Translations under genes and position numbers: made by a program
From: Dolichospermum flos-aquae CCAP 1403/13F
GTDB taxonomy: Bacteria; Cyanobacteriota; Cyanobacteriia; Cyanobacteriales; Nostocaceae
Direction: 5' to 3'
Length of the DNA stretch: 64,000 nucleotides
Assembly (NCBI RefSeq): GCF_012516395.1
Contig: NZ_CP051206.1
Coordinates: 3,516,501 to 3,580,500, forward strand
The notes under the pieces: generated by a model
Told to the model about the DNA's origin: nothing
Databases searched by the model: none
The model's input: the letters and a program-made list of their open reading frames with translations, nothing else
Part shown: positions 24,836-33,254 of the stretch, piece by piece
Numbering within the stretch: position 1 is the first letter of the stretch
How the letters are laid out: every line of letters begins with the position of its first letter

Positions 24836-25411
24836 ATGGAATATGATGTTGCTGCTATTATTCGGGGTTATGCTCAAGGTTATTTTCTCATGTCTGATGA
24901 GAGTAATAACTTGGGATGGTATGGAAGTAACGAACGGACTCTAATTCCTTTAGATGAACGCTTTCGCTATCCTAAATCATTACAGCGTGTTCTTAACCAG
25001 GAACGATTCACAGTAGCCGTTAACCGGGACTTTTTGGGTGTGGTTGCTGGTTGTGCTAACCGCGATACAACTTGGATTTCTCCAGAATTAGAAAAGATTT
25101 ATTGGTTACTTTACCAAACTGGTTATGCTTATAGTTTTGAAACTTGGCAAGGTGATGAATTAGCTGGGGGAATTTTAGGGATTGTCATTGGTGGTATTTT
25201 TATTGGTGAATCCATGTTTTTCAATATTTCTGAAGGTTCTAAAGTGGCAATGGTGAAATTGGTAGAAAGATTACGAGAAAGGAAATTTCTACTATTTGAC
25301 GCGCAAATGATGAATCCTCATTTAGCCAGATTTGGTGCTTATCATGTTAGTAGTGAAGAATATGAAATTTTACTAAAACAAGCATTACCAAGTCCTTGTA
25401 AATTAATTTGA
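24836..25411 (+). CDS. aat: Leucyl/phenylalanyl-tRNA-protein transferase
   Basis: 191 aa. [75 protein letters not shown] and [16 protein letters not shown] are the conserved blocks of Aat. The enzyme adds Leu or Phe to N-terminal Arg/Lys of proteins, marking them for ClpS/ClpAP in the N-end rule pathway. Slightly shorter than the E. coli enzyme, as usual in cyanobacteria. Single gene. Confidence 0.95.
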   Translation: MEYDVAAIIRGYAQGYFLMSDESNNLGWYGSNERTLIPLDERFRYPKSLQRVLNQERFTVAVNRDFLGVVAGCANRDTTWISPELEKIYWLLYQTGYAYSFETWQGDELAGGILGIVIGGIFIGESMFFNISEGSKVAMVKLVERLRERKFLLFDAQMMNPHLARFGAYHVSSEEYEILLKQALPSPCKLI

Positions 25412-25460
25412 TTGGTAATTGGTGATTGGTGATTGGTAATTGGTGATTGGTGATTGGTAA
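25411..25460. repeat. Heptamer repeat ATTGGTA/ATTGGTG
   Basis: About seven units of ATTGGT(A/G)-type heptamers after the aat stop codon; related to the GACCAAT repeat on the other strand. Confidence 0.8.
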
Positions 25461-25583
25461 AGGCAGGGTTGGGGAAGTAGTGAGTTGTAAACCGTGACGG
25501 AGAAATTGGATAAAATCGGGTTGATTAATTAGTAAGCGGTTAAGAAATTGTTGAGTGAGAGAAATAAAACTCTTGCCTGTTTC

Positions 25584-26246
25584 CTAATTAACTTTTTCCA
25601 ACACAACACAGCTAACAGAAATATCTTTGAACAACCATAATGCGTATTTTAGAGAATCGAACCACCTCAGAGGTTGGTAAATGGGTAACATAAGTCGAAT
25701 GACCATTGCGAGTGTATATAATACAGGTGTAATGGTAGTTGATTGCACTAAATAACCTCCTGCGAGAATTTCTCCATTGACAATTTTGAAATCGGGAAAT
25801 AGGCTACTCAATTCCTGGATATCAGGTCGGAACATGGTATCTATAGGATCGCGGTGGTAGGGATATTTATAAGGAACTGTAACGAAAATATAGCCAGATT
25901 TAGGGATAATAGAGCTAATTATTTGACATATTTCTTCTCTGTTCGTTATATGTTCCAATAGATTAGAACACAATACAGATTGAATATTCATTTCTGAAAG
26001 TTTCTGTAAAAAATCAAGGTCGCATAAATCCCCCACTAGATCAACACCTGTATCGTTTTTCATGTCCGCATGAATTACTGAGTAGCCCTTTGTTCTAGCT
26101 GGTTTGAATAATAGTTCATCAATCCAAGGTTGTTCATGTTCTCTAAATTTTTGGTTTGAACTACCAATATTGAGTATAGGGAATACAGTGTTTGGGTCGA
26201 GAGAATAGATAATATTTGCCAACCACCTAGCTTCTTCTTTGAACAT
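25584..26246 (-). CDS. SAM-dependent methyltransferase-like protein
   Basis: 220 aa. FPILNIGSSNQKFREHEQPW is a motif I-like start. YSVIHADMKNDTGVDLVGDL and SVLCSNLLEHITNREEICQI are the strand 4/motif II region of class I (Methyltransf_11) enzymes, and YIFVTVPYKYPYHRDPIDTM follows. The C-terminal part has a hydrophobic stretch (ITPVLYTLAMVIRLMLPIY) that may associate with membrane. Glycine-rich motif I is degenerate (LNIGSSN). The substrate is unknown; similar genes sit in polysaccharide or lipid clusters, but no such neighbours are present here. Confidence 0.7.
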   Translation of the reverse strand: MFKEEARWLANIIYSLDPNTVFPILNIGSSNQKFREHEQPWIDELLFKPARTKGYSVIHADMKNDTGVDLVGDLCDLDFLQKLSEMNIQSVLCSNLLEHITNREEICQIISSIIPKSGYIFVTVPYKYPYHRDPIDTMFRPDIQELSSLFPDFKIVNGEILAGGYLVQSTTITPVLYTLAMVIRLMLPIYQPLRWFDSLKYALWLFKDISVSCVVLEKVN

Positions 26247-26348
26247 AATGATTTAATGCACCGTCATTAGACTATATCAACTAAGAACTAGACTACTAAC
26301 GATAGAATTAGATTGGTAAGATTATTCACTATAAAGCCATCAAGAACC

Positions 26349-26912
26349 ATGCCCTCTGATATTGCTGTCGAGAAGAAAAAGTTAAAAAATCCACCTTTGC
26401 AAATGCACTACTTAGGCGATCGCGTGTTGCGACAACCTGCAAAGCGTGTTACCAAAATAGATGACGAACTCCGCCAAATAGTGCGCGAAATGCTGCAAAC
26501 TATGTATAGCTCAGATGGCATTGGTTTGGCTGCACCTCAAGTTGGTATCAATAAACAGCTGATCGTCATTGACTGCGAACCAGATAACCCAGATCATCCG
26601 CCATTAGTATTAATTAACCCCACCATTAAACAGGTTAGCAGTAAGCTCTCTGTGGCTCAGGAAGGGTGTTTAAGTATTCCCAACGTCTATCTAGATGTAA
26701 AACGTCCAGAAGTGGTAACAATCGCCTATAAAGACGAGTATGGCCGCCCGCAAACTTTAACAGCCGATGATTTACTGGGTCGCTGTATTCTCCACGAACT
26801 TGATCACCTTAATGGCGTGGTATTTGTAGATCGTGTAGAAAATTCCTTGACTTTAACCGAGGAGTTATCGAAGAATGGCTTCTCGTATCAAGCAGTGAAA
26901 CCAGTAGCATAG
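26349..26912 (+). CDS. def: Peptide deformylase
   Basis: 187 aa from the ATG at 26349; the frame is open to a TTG at 26313 but the ATG gives the usual cyanobacterial N-terminus (MPSDIAVEKKKLKNPPLQMH). The three metal/active-site motifs are intact: GIGLAAPQVG, EGCLSIP and HELDHLNG. It removes the formyl group from nascent proteins. A small membrane-protein gene follows 12 nt later, probably in the same transcript. Confidence 0.96.
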   Translation: MPSDIAVEKKKLKNPPLQMHYLGDRVLRQPAKRVTKIDDELRQIVREMLQTMYSSDGIGLAAPQVGINKQLIVIDCEPDNPDHPPLVLINPTIKQVSSKLSVAQEGCLSIPNVYLDVKRPEVVTIAYKDEYGRPQTLTADDLLGRCILHELDHLNGVVFVDRVENSLTLTEELSKNGFSYQAVKPVA

Positions 26913-26924
26913 GGTGGTCTAGTA

Positions 26925-27128
26925 GTGTATTTAACTCCAAAAAGCGGTTTATTTTTAGGTGGTGCTTGTTTTACAGCGATTGCGGCTGTTGGTTCGGTGT
27001 TTGAATTGAGTTATGGAGAACCAAATTTTGGTTTCCAAACCACTGCCATTATCCTAGCTTTGAGCATTCCTCTCACCGTATTCTTTTTTATTGCCGCAGT
27101 GAAGGATGCACGAGCTAATATGAAATAA
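26925..27128 (+). CDS. Small two-helix membrane protein, unknown function
   Basis: 67 aa from a GTG start. Two transmembrane segments (GLFLGGACFTAIAAVGSVFE, and TTAIILALSIPLTVFFFIAA) are separated by a short loop (LSYGEPNFGFQ), with a basic tail (KDARANMK). It lies 12 nt behind def, so probably cotranscribed. I recall it as conserved in cyanobacteria, without known role. Confidence 0.7.
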   Translation: MYLTPKSGLFLGGACFTAIAAVGSVFELSYGEPNFGFQTTAIILALSIPLTVFFFIAAVKDARANMK

Positions 27129-27322
27129 GCATCAGGTATATGAAAAAGGTAAGAGGATGAACGAGGAATGCACACTTCACCCTTTTACCTTTTATTTTTT
27201 ACTAAGTAATGGGACACCATCAAGAAAAATTACAGCAAATTGCTTGATTAGGTTAAAAATCGGAAAAAAACTACTCAACTACGCTATAATAAATGCTCTC
27301 TATACTTCAATAATAACTAATT

Positions 27323-27538
27323 ATGAAAAAAATAGAAATAGAACTAGATCAAGAAACTTATGACAAAATACAACAATTAACTCAGACTAATCATTGTCAA
27401 ATTTCAGACTTAATTAAAGCCATGATTGAACAATTGACTCAACCAGAGATTCTCAACGATTCATTTATTGGCAAATGGTCAGATGATGCAGAATTAGTTG
27501 ATCAACTGATTGAAGATATGTTAAAACATCGAACCTAA
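27323..27538 (+). CDS. Ribbon-helix-helix-like antitoxin
   Basis: 71 aa. MKKIEIELDQETYDKIQQLT, then SDLIKAMIEQLT, suggests a ribbon-helix-helix DNA-binding N-terminus. The C-terminal tail (FIGKWSDDAELVDQLIEDML) is acidic and suited to wrap a PIN toxin; such F.G.W.DD..L..L tails are common in this type. 17 nt ahead of the toxin gene. Confidence 0.85.
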   Translation: MKKIEIELDQETYDKIQQLTQTNHCQISDLIKAMIEQLTQPEILNDSFIGKWSDDAELVDQLIEDMLKHRT

Positions 27539-27555
27539 AAAATGCTAAATTAACA

Positions 27556-27978
27556 GTGAAAAATAAAACTTTAATTGATACAGATATTTTATCGGAAATT
27601 CGGAAAGGTAAAAATCCCCAAGTTATAGCTAAAGCTATTGCTTATAAGACTATTTTTAAGAATTATACAATATCTGTAATTACAGTCTCAGAAGTTATCA
27701 AAGGATGGAGAAAATTAAACCGCAATGATCGGATTCAGGAATTTTTAATAGATTTACCACAAATGGAAATCTTATCTTTAGAACAAAAAGGTGCTGAATT
27801 ATCTGGATTAATTTATGCCGATTTAGAAAAAACTGGACAAACTATAGGATTAGCAGATGTATTAATTGCTGCAATTGCTATAGAAAATAATTTAATTTTA
27901 GTAACAGGAAATACTAAACACTATCAAAAGATTCAATTATTAGGTTATCCTTTACAATTAGATAATTGGAGATACTGA
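27556..27978 (+). CDS. vapC: VapC-type PIN toxin
   Basis: 140 aa from a GTG start. KTLIDTDILSEIRKGK (first Asp), ISVITVSEVIKGWRKL (Glu), TIGLADVLIAAIAIENNLIL (Asp) and VTGNTKHYQKIQLLGYPLQL are the PIN signature positions. Forms a TA operon with the gene before it. The DNA is AT-rich like the other TA genes. Confidence 0.9.
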   Translation: MKNKTLIDTDILSEIRKGKNPQVIAKAIAYKTIFKNYTISVITVSEVIKGWRKLNRNDRIQEFLIDLPQMEILSLEQKGAELSGLIYADLEKTGQTIGLADVLIAAIAIENNLILVTGNTKHYQKIQLLGYPLQLDNWRY

Positions 27979-28012
27979 TTTTGGGATAATTTAAATTCTG
28001 CCAAATAAAATT

Positions 28013-28819
28013 ATGCTACCAACTTCTACCCAAATACTCCGACTTTCCCAAGGACATCTCAATTTACTCGCAGCTTGTCCGCGCAAATTCCAGCATAGCT
28101 ATTTAGAACAACTGAATACTCCTCTAGATCCTAAACACGAAAAATATCAAATTTTAGGGAGTCGGTTTCACTTACTTATGCAGCAGCGAGAAATGGGTTT
28201 ACCTATTAATAACTTACTACAAGCAGATCCTCAATTGCAACATTGGATGACTGATTTTAGTAAAATTGCTCCAGAAATATTTATAACTAATATTGATAAT
28301 CAAACTTTCCGAGAAAGTGAACATTATCGAACCTTGCAAATTGGAGATTATCTCCTCACAGTTATTTATGATCTATTAATTGCTGATCAAAATCAAGCCC
28401 AAATTCTCGACTGGAAAACCTATCCCCAACCACCAAAATCAGAAACATTAGCTCAAAATTGGCAAACAAGACTGTATATGTATGTCATGGCAGAAACTAG
28501 CAACTATTTATTAGAAAATATTTCCATGACTTACTGGTTTGTGCAATCAAAAGGGCAAACTAAAAAAATCAAATTTTTATATAATGAAAAAGAACATCAA
28601 AAAACAGCAGAGGAATTACATCAACTATTAAACAATCTTACAAAATGGATAAAAGATTATGAATATAATATATCCTTACCGCAAATTAAGGAATCTCAGA
28701 AAATCTGTGAATCTTGCCAATATGCAGTGAGGTGTCAACGTCAAAAAATCAAACAAGTGAATATAGATATTAATCAACAGTTTCCTAGTTTGGAAAATAT
28801 TGCAGAAGTATCACTTTGA
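28013..28819 (+). CDS. PD-(D/E)XK nuclease family protein with Cys cluster
   Basis: 268 aa. LSQGHLNLLAACPRKFQHSY is the opening helix seen in RecB/Cas4/AddB-type nucleases, and its Cys at about 22 pairs with the C-terminal cluster CESCQYAVRCQR (C-x2-C-x6-C) to bind an iron-sulfur cluster. The catalytic core is DYLLTVIYDLLIAD and QAQILDWKTYP (D...DxK). No CRISPR array or cas genes are nearby, so it is not called Cas4. Probable DNA repair or defence nuclease. It starts 34 nt after the vapC gene. Confidence 0.85.
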   Translation: MLPTSTQILRLSQGHLNLLAACPRKFQHSYLEQLNTPLDPKHEKYQILGSRFHLLMQQREMGLPINNLLQADPQLQHWMTDFSKIAPEIFITNIDNQTFRESEHYRTLQIGDYLLTVIYDLLIADQNQAQILDWKTYPQPPKSETLAQNWQTRLYMYVMAETSNYLLENISMTYWFVQSKGQTKKIKFLYNEKEHQKTAEELHQLLNNLTKWIKDYEYNISLPQIKESQKICESCQYAVRCQRQKIKQVNIDINQQFPSLENIAEVSL

Positions 28820-28870
28820 ACTTTTAAAAATGTTAAAATAGGAATAGAAATAATATCCAAAATTATCAAC

Positions 28871-29290
28871 ATGGCTCCATTACCCGATTATCGTCCCAAA
28901 CAAATGTCCCTGGGTCCCCTAGAAGCAGAAATCCTCAGTATTATTTGGGAATTGAGTTCAGTAACAGTCAAAGATGTACATGATCGGATTCTGGCTGATC
29001 CTAACCGCGAATTGGCTTATACTTCTGTTACCACCGTTTTGCGTCGTCTCACGGAAAAAGGTTGGTTAGCTTGTGATAAGCACAGCAAAGCCTTTTATTG
29101 GCGGCCATTGCTCACTAAGCAACAAGCAGATATTATTAAAGCCCATGATCAATTACAGCGATTTTTAGCAGTAGGAAATCCTGATGTAATTGCGGCATTT
29201 GCTGATAGTTTAGATCAAGCTGCTAGTGACCAAATCGAAGCGATCGCTAAACGCATCCAAGCCGCACGGGAAGCCAGAGGAGAAAAATAG
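28871..29290 (+). CDS. petR: BlaI-family repressor, PetR-like
   Basis: 139 aa. Winged helix: LGPLEAEILSIIWELSSVTV, KDVHDRILADPNRELAYTSV and TTVLRRLTEKGWLACDKHSK, then a C-terminal dimerisation helix. BlaI repressors are cleaved by a paired membrane metalloprotease. In Synechocystis the equivalent pair (PetR/PetP) controls the copper switch between plastocyanin and cytochrome c6. Here the protease gene follows 4 nt later, so the same role is likely but inferred. Confidence 0.75.
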   Translation: MAPLPDYRPKQMSLGPLEAEILSIIWELSSVTVKDVHDRILADPNRELAYTSVTTVLRRLTEKGWLACDKHSKAFYWRPLLTKQQADIIKAHDQLQRFLAVGNPDVIAAFADSLDQAASDQIEAIAKRIQAAREARGEK

Positions 29291-29294
29291 AATT

Positions 29295-30137
29295 ATGCAC
29301 CTACTCATGATTATCACTGCTGTAACCATTGCTTGCTGGTTACGCTGGTTACGATCCTCTGGCAGTATCCAGCCAAGAAATTGGCATTTAAGATGGCAAA
29401 AAACCCTGTTTTTATTCCTTTTTCCCCCCTTACTCATATTCATGACAGTCACTTCTATAGTCTGTATGGGTACGCAGGGAAAAATGGGCGGAATGTATAC
29501 CGACTCTTTTAGCTATCTCCTCGCATTAATTTTTCTAGGATTTTTGAATACCGTAGGTATCAACCTCGCTTTTCAGGGCTGGAAAGCCATTAAATCTGCC
29601 CGTGAATGTCCCCAAATTACTCTAGATGGTAAATCAGCCCGACTTCTACAAACAGAAGCTTTATTTGCTGGACAAATGGGTTTTTGGCAACCTGAATTAG
29701 TTGTTAGTCAAGGACTACTACAAATTCTCTCTCCAGCCCATCTGGAAAGTGTTTTAGCCCACGAACAAGGGCATTATCAGTATAGGGATACGTTTTGGTT
29801 CTTTTGGCTGGGCTGGGTGCGTTCTTGTACCGCCTGGTTGCCGAATACAGAGTCTTTATGGCAAGAATTGTTAATTTTGCGAGAATTACGGGCTGATAGT
29901 TATGCTGCATCTCAAGTAGATCCTTTAGTATTAGCAGAATCCTTACTGTTAGTCGTGAGTAATAATCTAATTACATCAGATATTTGTTGTGCTGCTTTGG
30001 GTGCAGGCGATCGCTTGGAACAAAGAATAGAGGCTTTATTAACACCATCTGAACCAGTACCAGAAACGCAATTACAATCTTGGCATATTTTTTTATTGGC
30101 GTTTCTACCCTTGATTACAGTAGTATTCCATACTTAA
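29295..30137 (+). CDS. petP: M56-type membrane metalloprotease, PetP-like
   Basis: 280 aa from the ATG at 29295; an upstream in-frame start would lie inside petR. N-terminal membrane segments (about 2-18, 38-58, 71-92) are followed by the soluble metallopeptidase part with HEQGH at about residue 157 (SVLAHEQGHYQYRDTFWFFW) and the third ligand region ELRADSYAASQVDP. A last hydrophobic segment (IFLLAFLPLITVVFH) ends the protein. As in BlaR1/PetP it should cleave the BlaI-type repressor encoded just before it, in response to copper if the PetP parallel holds. Confidence 0.75.
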   Translation: MHLLMIITAVTIACWLRWLRSSGSIQPRNWHLRWQKTLFLFLFPPLLIFMTVTSIVCMGTQGKMGGMYTDSFSYLLALIFLGFLNTVGINLAFQGWKAIKSARECPQITLDGKSARLLQTEALFAGQMGFWQPELVVSQGLLQILSPAHLESVLAHEQGHYQYRDTFWFFWLGWVRSCTAWLPNTESLWQELLILRELRADSYAASQVDPLVLAESLLLVVSNNLITSDICCAALGAGDRLEQRIEALLTPSEPVPETQLQSWHIFLLAFLPLITVVFHT

Positions 30138-30166
30138 ATGATTTCCTCTCTCCTGATGACGATACA

Positions 30167-30277
30167 AGGGGTTTAGCACTGCTCATTGGTGTCAATTTAA
30201 GACCCACCAGGAAATAAATTCCCTGTCTCATAGCTCAAGTCCGTTAAAACGGACTCATAAATTTTCCTAGTGTTTAG
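30167..30277. mobile_element. Long palindromic TIR element, truncated copy
   Basis: The left end GGGGTTTAGCACTGCTCATT, GGTGTCAATTTAAG is present, with internal hairpins GGAAATAAATTCC and AGTCCGTTAAAACGGACT. It breaks off after TTTTCCTAGTGTTTAGTC without the right TIR. Confidence 0.75.
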
Positions 30278-30384
30278 TCAAATTGGTAAGTATCCCTATT
30301 CTTTACTCTAGCTCTATTGGAAAAAAAGTAGCTTACGACACAATATTTGAGATTAATGATCTTCACAAATTGATTTTTTTAGGA

Positions 30385-30413
30385 AATATTTACCAATATA
30401 ACTGGTAAATATT
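30385..30413. promoter_or_regulatory. Palindromic operator candidate upstream of modA
   Basis: Perfect 10-bp inverted repeat AATATTTACC - 9 nt - GGTAAATATT, 38 nt ahead of the modA start. A further TGGTAAA half-site at 30424 and a TATACT (-10 like) at 30432 follow. A regulator bound here would cover the -35 region. It does not match the E. coli ModE box I know; the regulator is unknown. Confidence 0.5.
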
Positions 30414-30451
30414 ATGATAATCTTGGTAAAAGTATACTGAGTGTCAATTCC

Positions 30452-31279
30452 ATGAATAAAAATTTCTCTCAGTCCAGTTTGCCAATCAAAAGAAGAAAGC
30501 TACTAGTTTTAATAGCGACAGCATTAGCTACTTTACTACTGGTTATGGGCTTACCAATCCTGACTTCTTCTCCTGTATCAGCACAATCTAATAACAACTT
30601 ACTCATATCCGCCGCTGCTAGTTTAAAAGAGGCACTGGAAGAAATTAAACCTCTCTACCAACAAAGTAAACCAAACGTCAACATTAATTATAACTTTGGT
30701 AGTTCCGGTGCATTACAGCAACAAATCGAACAAGGTGCGCCGGCGGATATTTTTATATCTGCGGCTAAAAAACAAGTAGATGCTTTAGAACAAAAAGGAC
30801 TTTTAGTTCCAGGGACTCGGAATATAATTGCTAAAAATCGGTTAGTTTTGGTAGTACCTAAAAATGTTGTTGGTATCACCAGTTTCTACAGTCTCAAAGA
30901 TGCGAAAGTTAAAAAAATCGCTATTGGTGAACCGAGAAGTGTACCAGCAGGACAATACGCACAACAAGTATTAGAAAAGTTGAAAATTTGGTCAGAAATT
31001 AAATCAAAACTGGTTTTTGCTAATAACGTGCGTCAAGTTTTAGCATCTGTAGAAAGTGGCAATGCTGATGCAGGTTTAGTTTATATAACTGATGCCAAAA
31101 TCTCTGATAAGGTCAAAGTTGTAGTTACGGCAGATGAAAAATACCACTCTCCCATTATTTATCCATTAGCAGTTGTTAAACGTAGCAAAAATGTTGATGC
31201 TGCTAAAGAATTCTCTCAATTTTTATCTAGCAATCAAGCAAAATCTGTATTCAAAAAATATGGGTTTATTTTGCCTTAA
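30452..31279 (+). CDS. modA: Molybdate ABC transporter, substrate-binding protein
   Basis: 275 aa. Signal peptide: KRRK then a hydrophobic core (LLVLIATALATLLLVMGLPI), cleavage near SPVSAQS (about residue 45). The mature protein starts LLISAAASLKEALEEIKPLY, with NYNFGSSGALQQQIEQGAPA, ADIFISAAKKQVDAL and SVPAGQYAQQVLEKL, all ModA hallmarks (oxyanion-binding SAAAS and SSG). It captures molybdate/tungstate in the periplasm for the fused ModBC downstream. Molybdate supply matters for nitrate reductase and nitrogenase. Confidence 0.93.
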   Translation: MNKNFSQSSLPIKRRKLLVLIATALATLLLVMGLPILTSSPVSAQSNNNLLISAAASLKEALEEIKPLYQQSKPNVNINYNFGSSGALQQQIEQGAPADIFISAAKKQVDALEQKGLLVPGTRNIIAKNRLVLVVPKNVVGITSFYSLKDAKVKKIAIGEPRSVPAGQYAQQVLEKLKIWSEIKSKLVFANNVRQVLASVESGNADAGLVYITDAKISDKVKVVVTADEKYHSPIIYPLAVVKRSKNVDAAKEFSQFLSSNQAKSVFKKYGFILP

Positions 31280-31320
31280 TCATAGGTGAAATTTCAGATT
31301 CCCGACTTCTGGCAAGCAAT

Positions 31321-31434
31321 GAAAAGTAAAATCGCCCAAACCCTCTTCACTCTTGCCTCTGGTTACTGAGCGAAGTCGAAGTATTGCCTCTTGCCTAGTG
31401 CCATAAGGACGATTTTCAATGCTAACCTACTTAG
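31321..31434 (-). repeat. Dispersed repeat, inverted relative to 6104
   Basis: Reverse complement of the repeat at 6104-6193, with an extra segment GGTTACTGAGCGAAGTCGAA. It sits between modA and modBC and explains their 171-bp spacing. An in-frame TTG at 31391 lies within it, so the longer modBC start is not real. Confidence 0.8.
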
Positions 31435-31450
31435 TCAAACCTTAAAAACT

Positions 31451-33247
31451 ATGCCACAGGATTTATCACCGCTTTGGATATCTCTCAAAACTGCTTTACT
31501 AGCAACGTTTATTACTTTCTTTTTGGGTATATCTGCTGCTTATTGGATGTTGGGATATCGCGGTAAAGCCAAATCTTTAATTGAGGGGATATTTGTTGCA
31601 CCGTTGATTCTACCACCGACTGTGGTGGGATTTTTACTGCTGCTATTTTTTGGTAAAAATGGTCCGGTTGGTAAACTGCTAGAACCGTTTGATACCACAA
31701 TTGTGTTTACTTGGTATGGTGCAGCGATCGCTGCTACAATAGTTTCCTTCCCATTGATGTATAAAACTGCACTGGGAGCTTTTAGCCAAATTGATGCCAA
31801 TCTGCTGCGAGTAGCGAGAACGTTGGGTGCGAAAGAATTCACAATTTTTTGGCGGATTAGTTTACCCCTAGCATTTCCTGGGATTTTAGCTGCCACTACC
31901 TTAGCATTTGCGCGGGCTTTGGGTGAATTTGGGGCAACTTTGATGTTAGCAGGTAATATCCCTGGACAAACTCAAACAATGCCAATGGCAATATATTTTG
32001 CTGTGGAAGCGGGGGCAATGAATGAAGCTTGGTTTTGGTCAATTGTAATTATGATTGTTTCTCTTTCAGGAATTATTATAGCTAATTTATGGCAAGAATT
32101 TCCAGATAAACGCAAACTCACAAAAGTACCAATAAAGCAAATAAAATTAGCAAGTAAATCTGATTCTTTATTAATTGATTCCTATACATCTAGTTTAGTT
32201 TTAGATATTCAAAAAAGACTAGACAACTTTTATCTACAAGTTGCCCTTATTACTGACAATCAACCATTAGGATTATTGGGAGGTTCTGGGGCGGGAAAAA
32301 GTATGATTTTGCGTTGTCTAGCGGGGATAGAAACACCGAATAAAGGACGAATAATTTTAAATGGTAGAGTATTATTTGACTCAGAAAAGAACATTAATAT
32401 TCCTATTCATCAACGACAGATTGGTTTTTTATTCCAAAACTATGCCTTATTTCCACACATGACTGTGGCGCAAAATATCGCCTTTGGCATACCCACATCT
32501 GTAAATTTTAAGGAAGAGGTAGAAAAGCAATTAATAGCCATGCAATTACAAGGATTTGGCGATCGCTATCCGCACCAACTTTCCGGGGGACAACAACAAC
32601 GGGTAGCATTAGCTAGGGCTTTAGCCAGCAAACCAGAAGCATTACTTTTAGATGAACCATTTTCTGCTCTGGATACACATTTACGCAGTCAATTAGAACA
32701 ACAAGTTGCAGAAATTCTGGATGATTATTCTGGAGTAACTTTGTTTGTGACTCATAATATGGAAGAGGCTTATCGCCTATGTCCCAATTTGTTAGTATTA
32801 GAACAGGGAAAACAAGCTCATCATGGTTCTAAATATGAGATATTTCAACATCCTGCCAGTGTAAATGTTGCTCAAATTACTGGTTGTAAAAACTTTTCCC
32901 GTGCTAATGCTTTATCTCCTCAACAGATAGAAGCAATTGATTGGGGTTGTAGTCTGGAAGTGAGAGAAAAAATTCCTGCAAAATTATCTCATGTTGGTAT
33001 TCGCGCTCACCATTTGATTTTCACTAAAGATCCTCAACAAGTAAATACATTTCCCTGTTATTTAGTTCGTACCAGTGAAACACCTCATAGAATGACAGTA
33101 TTCCTTAAACTTAATTCTGTGGGAAATCATCCCCATGATTATCATTTACAAGGAGAAATTTATAAAGAAAAATGGGTAAATATTCAAGATCAACCTTTTC
33201 CTTGGTATGTACATTTAGATCCTTTGAGGTTACTGTTAATGGAGTAA
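31451..33247 (+). CDS. modBC: Fused molybdate ABC permease-ATPase (ModBC)
   Basis: 598 aa from the ATG at 31451. Residues 1-225 are ModB: about five membrane segments and the permease EAA loop (ARTLGAKEFTIFWRISLPLA). Residues about 255-598 are ModC: Walker A GGSGAGKS, Q-loop FLFQNYALFPHMTVAQNIAF, signature LSGGQQQRVALARALASKP, Walker B ALLLDEPFSALD and H-loop FVTHNMEEAYR. A C-terminal regulatory part follows, perhaps TOBE-like. ModB and ModC are separate in most bacteria; I recall a fused modBC from Anabaena variabilis. It drives molybdate uptake with ModA. Confidence 0.93.
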   Translation: MPQDLSPLWISLKTALLATFITFFLGISAAYWMLGYRGKAKSLIEGIFVAPLILPPTVVGFLLLLFFGKNGPVGKLLEPFDTTIVFTWYGAAIAATIVSFPLMYKTALGAFSQIDANLLRVARTLGAKEFTIFWRISLPLAFPGILAATTLAFARALGEFGATLMLAGNIPGQTQTMPMAIYFAVEAGAMNEAWFWSIVIMIVSLSGIIIANLWQEFPDKRKLTKVPIKQIKLASKSDSLLIDSYTSSLVLDIQKRLDNFYLQVALITDNQPLGLLGGSGAGKSMILRCLAGIETPNKGRIILNGRVLFDSEKNINIPIHQRQIGFLFQNYALFPHMTVAQNIAFGIPTSVNFKEEVEKQLIAMQLQGFGDRYPHQLSGGQQQRVALARALASKPEALLLDEPFSALDTHLRSQLEQQVAEILDDYSGVTLFVTHNMEEAYRLCPNLLVLEQGKQAHHGSKYEIFQHPASVNVAQITGCKNFSRANALSPQQIEAIDWGCSLEVREKIPAKLSHVGIRAHHLIFTKDPQQVNTFPCYLVRTSETPHRMTVFLKLNSVGNHPHDYHLQGEIYKEKWVNIQDQPFPWYVHLDPLRLLLME

Positions 33248-33254
33248 ATAATAT

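Noticed and set aside
28013-28819. Cas4
   Set aside because: The Cys cluster and nuclease core fit, but no CRISPR array or cas1/cas2 is present; a general PD-(D/E)XK name is safer.
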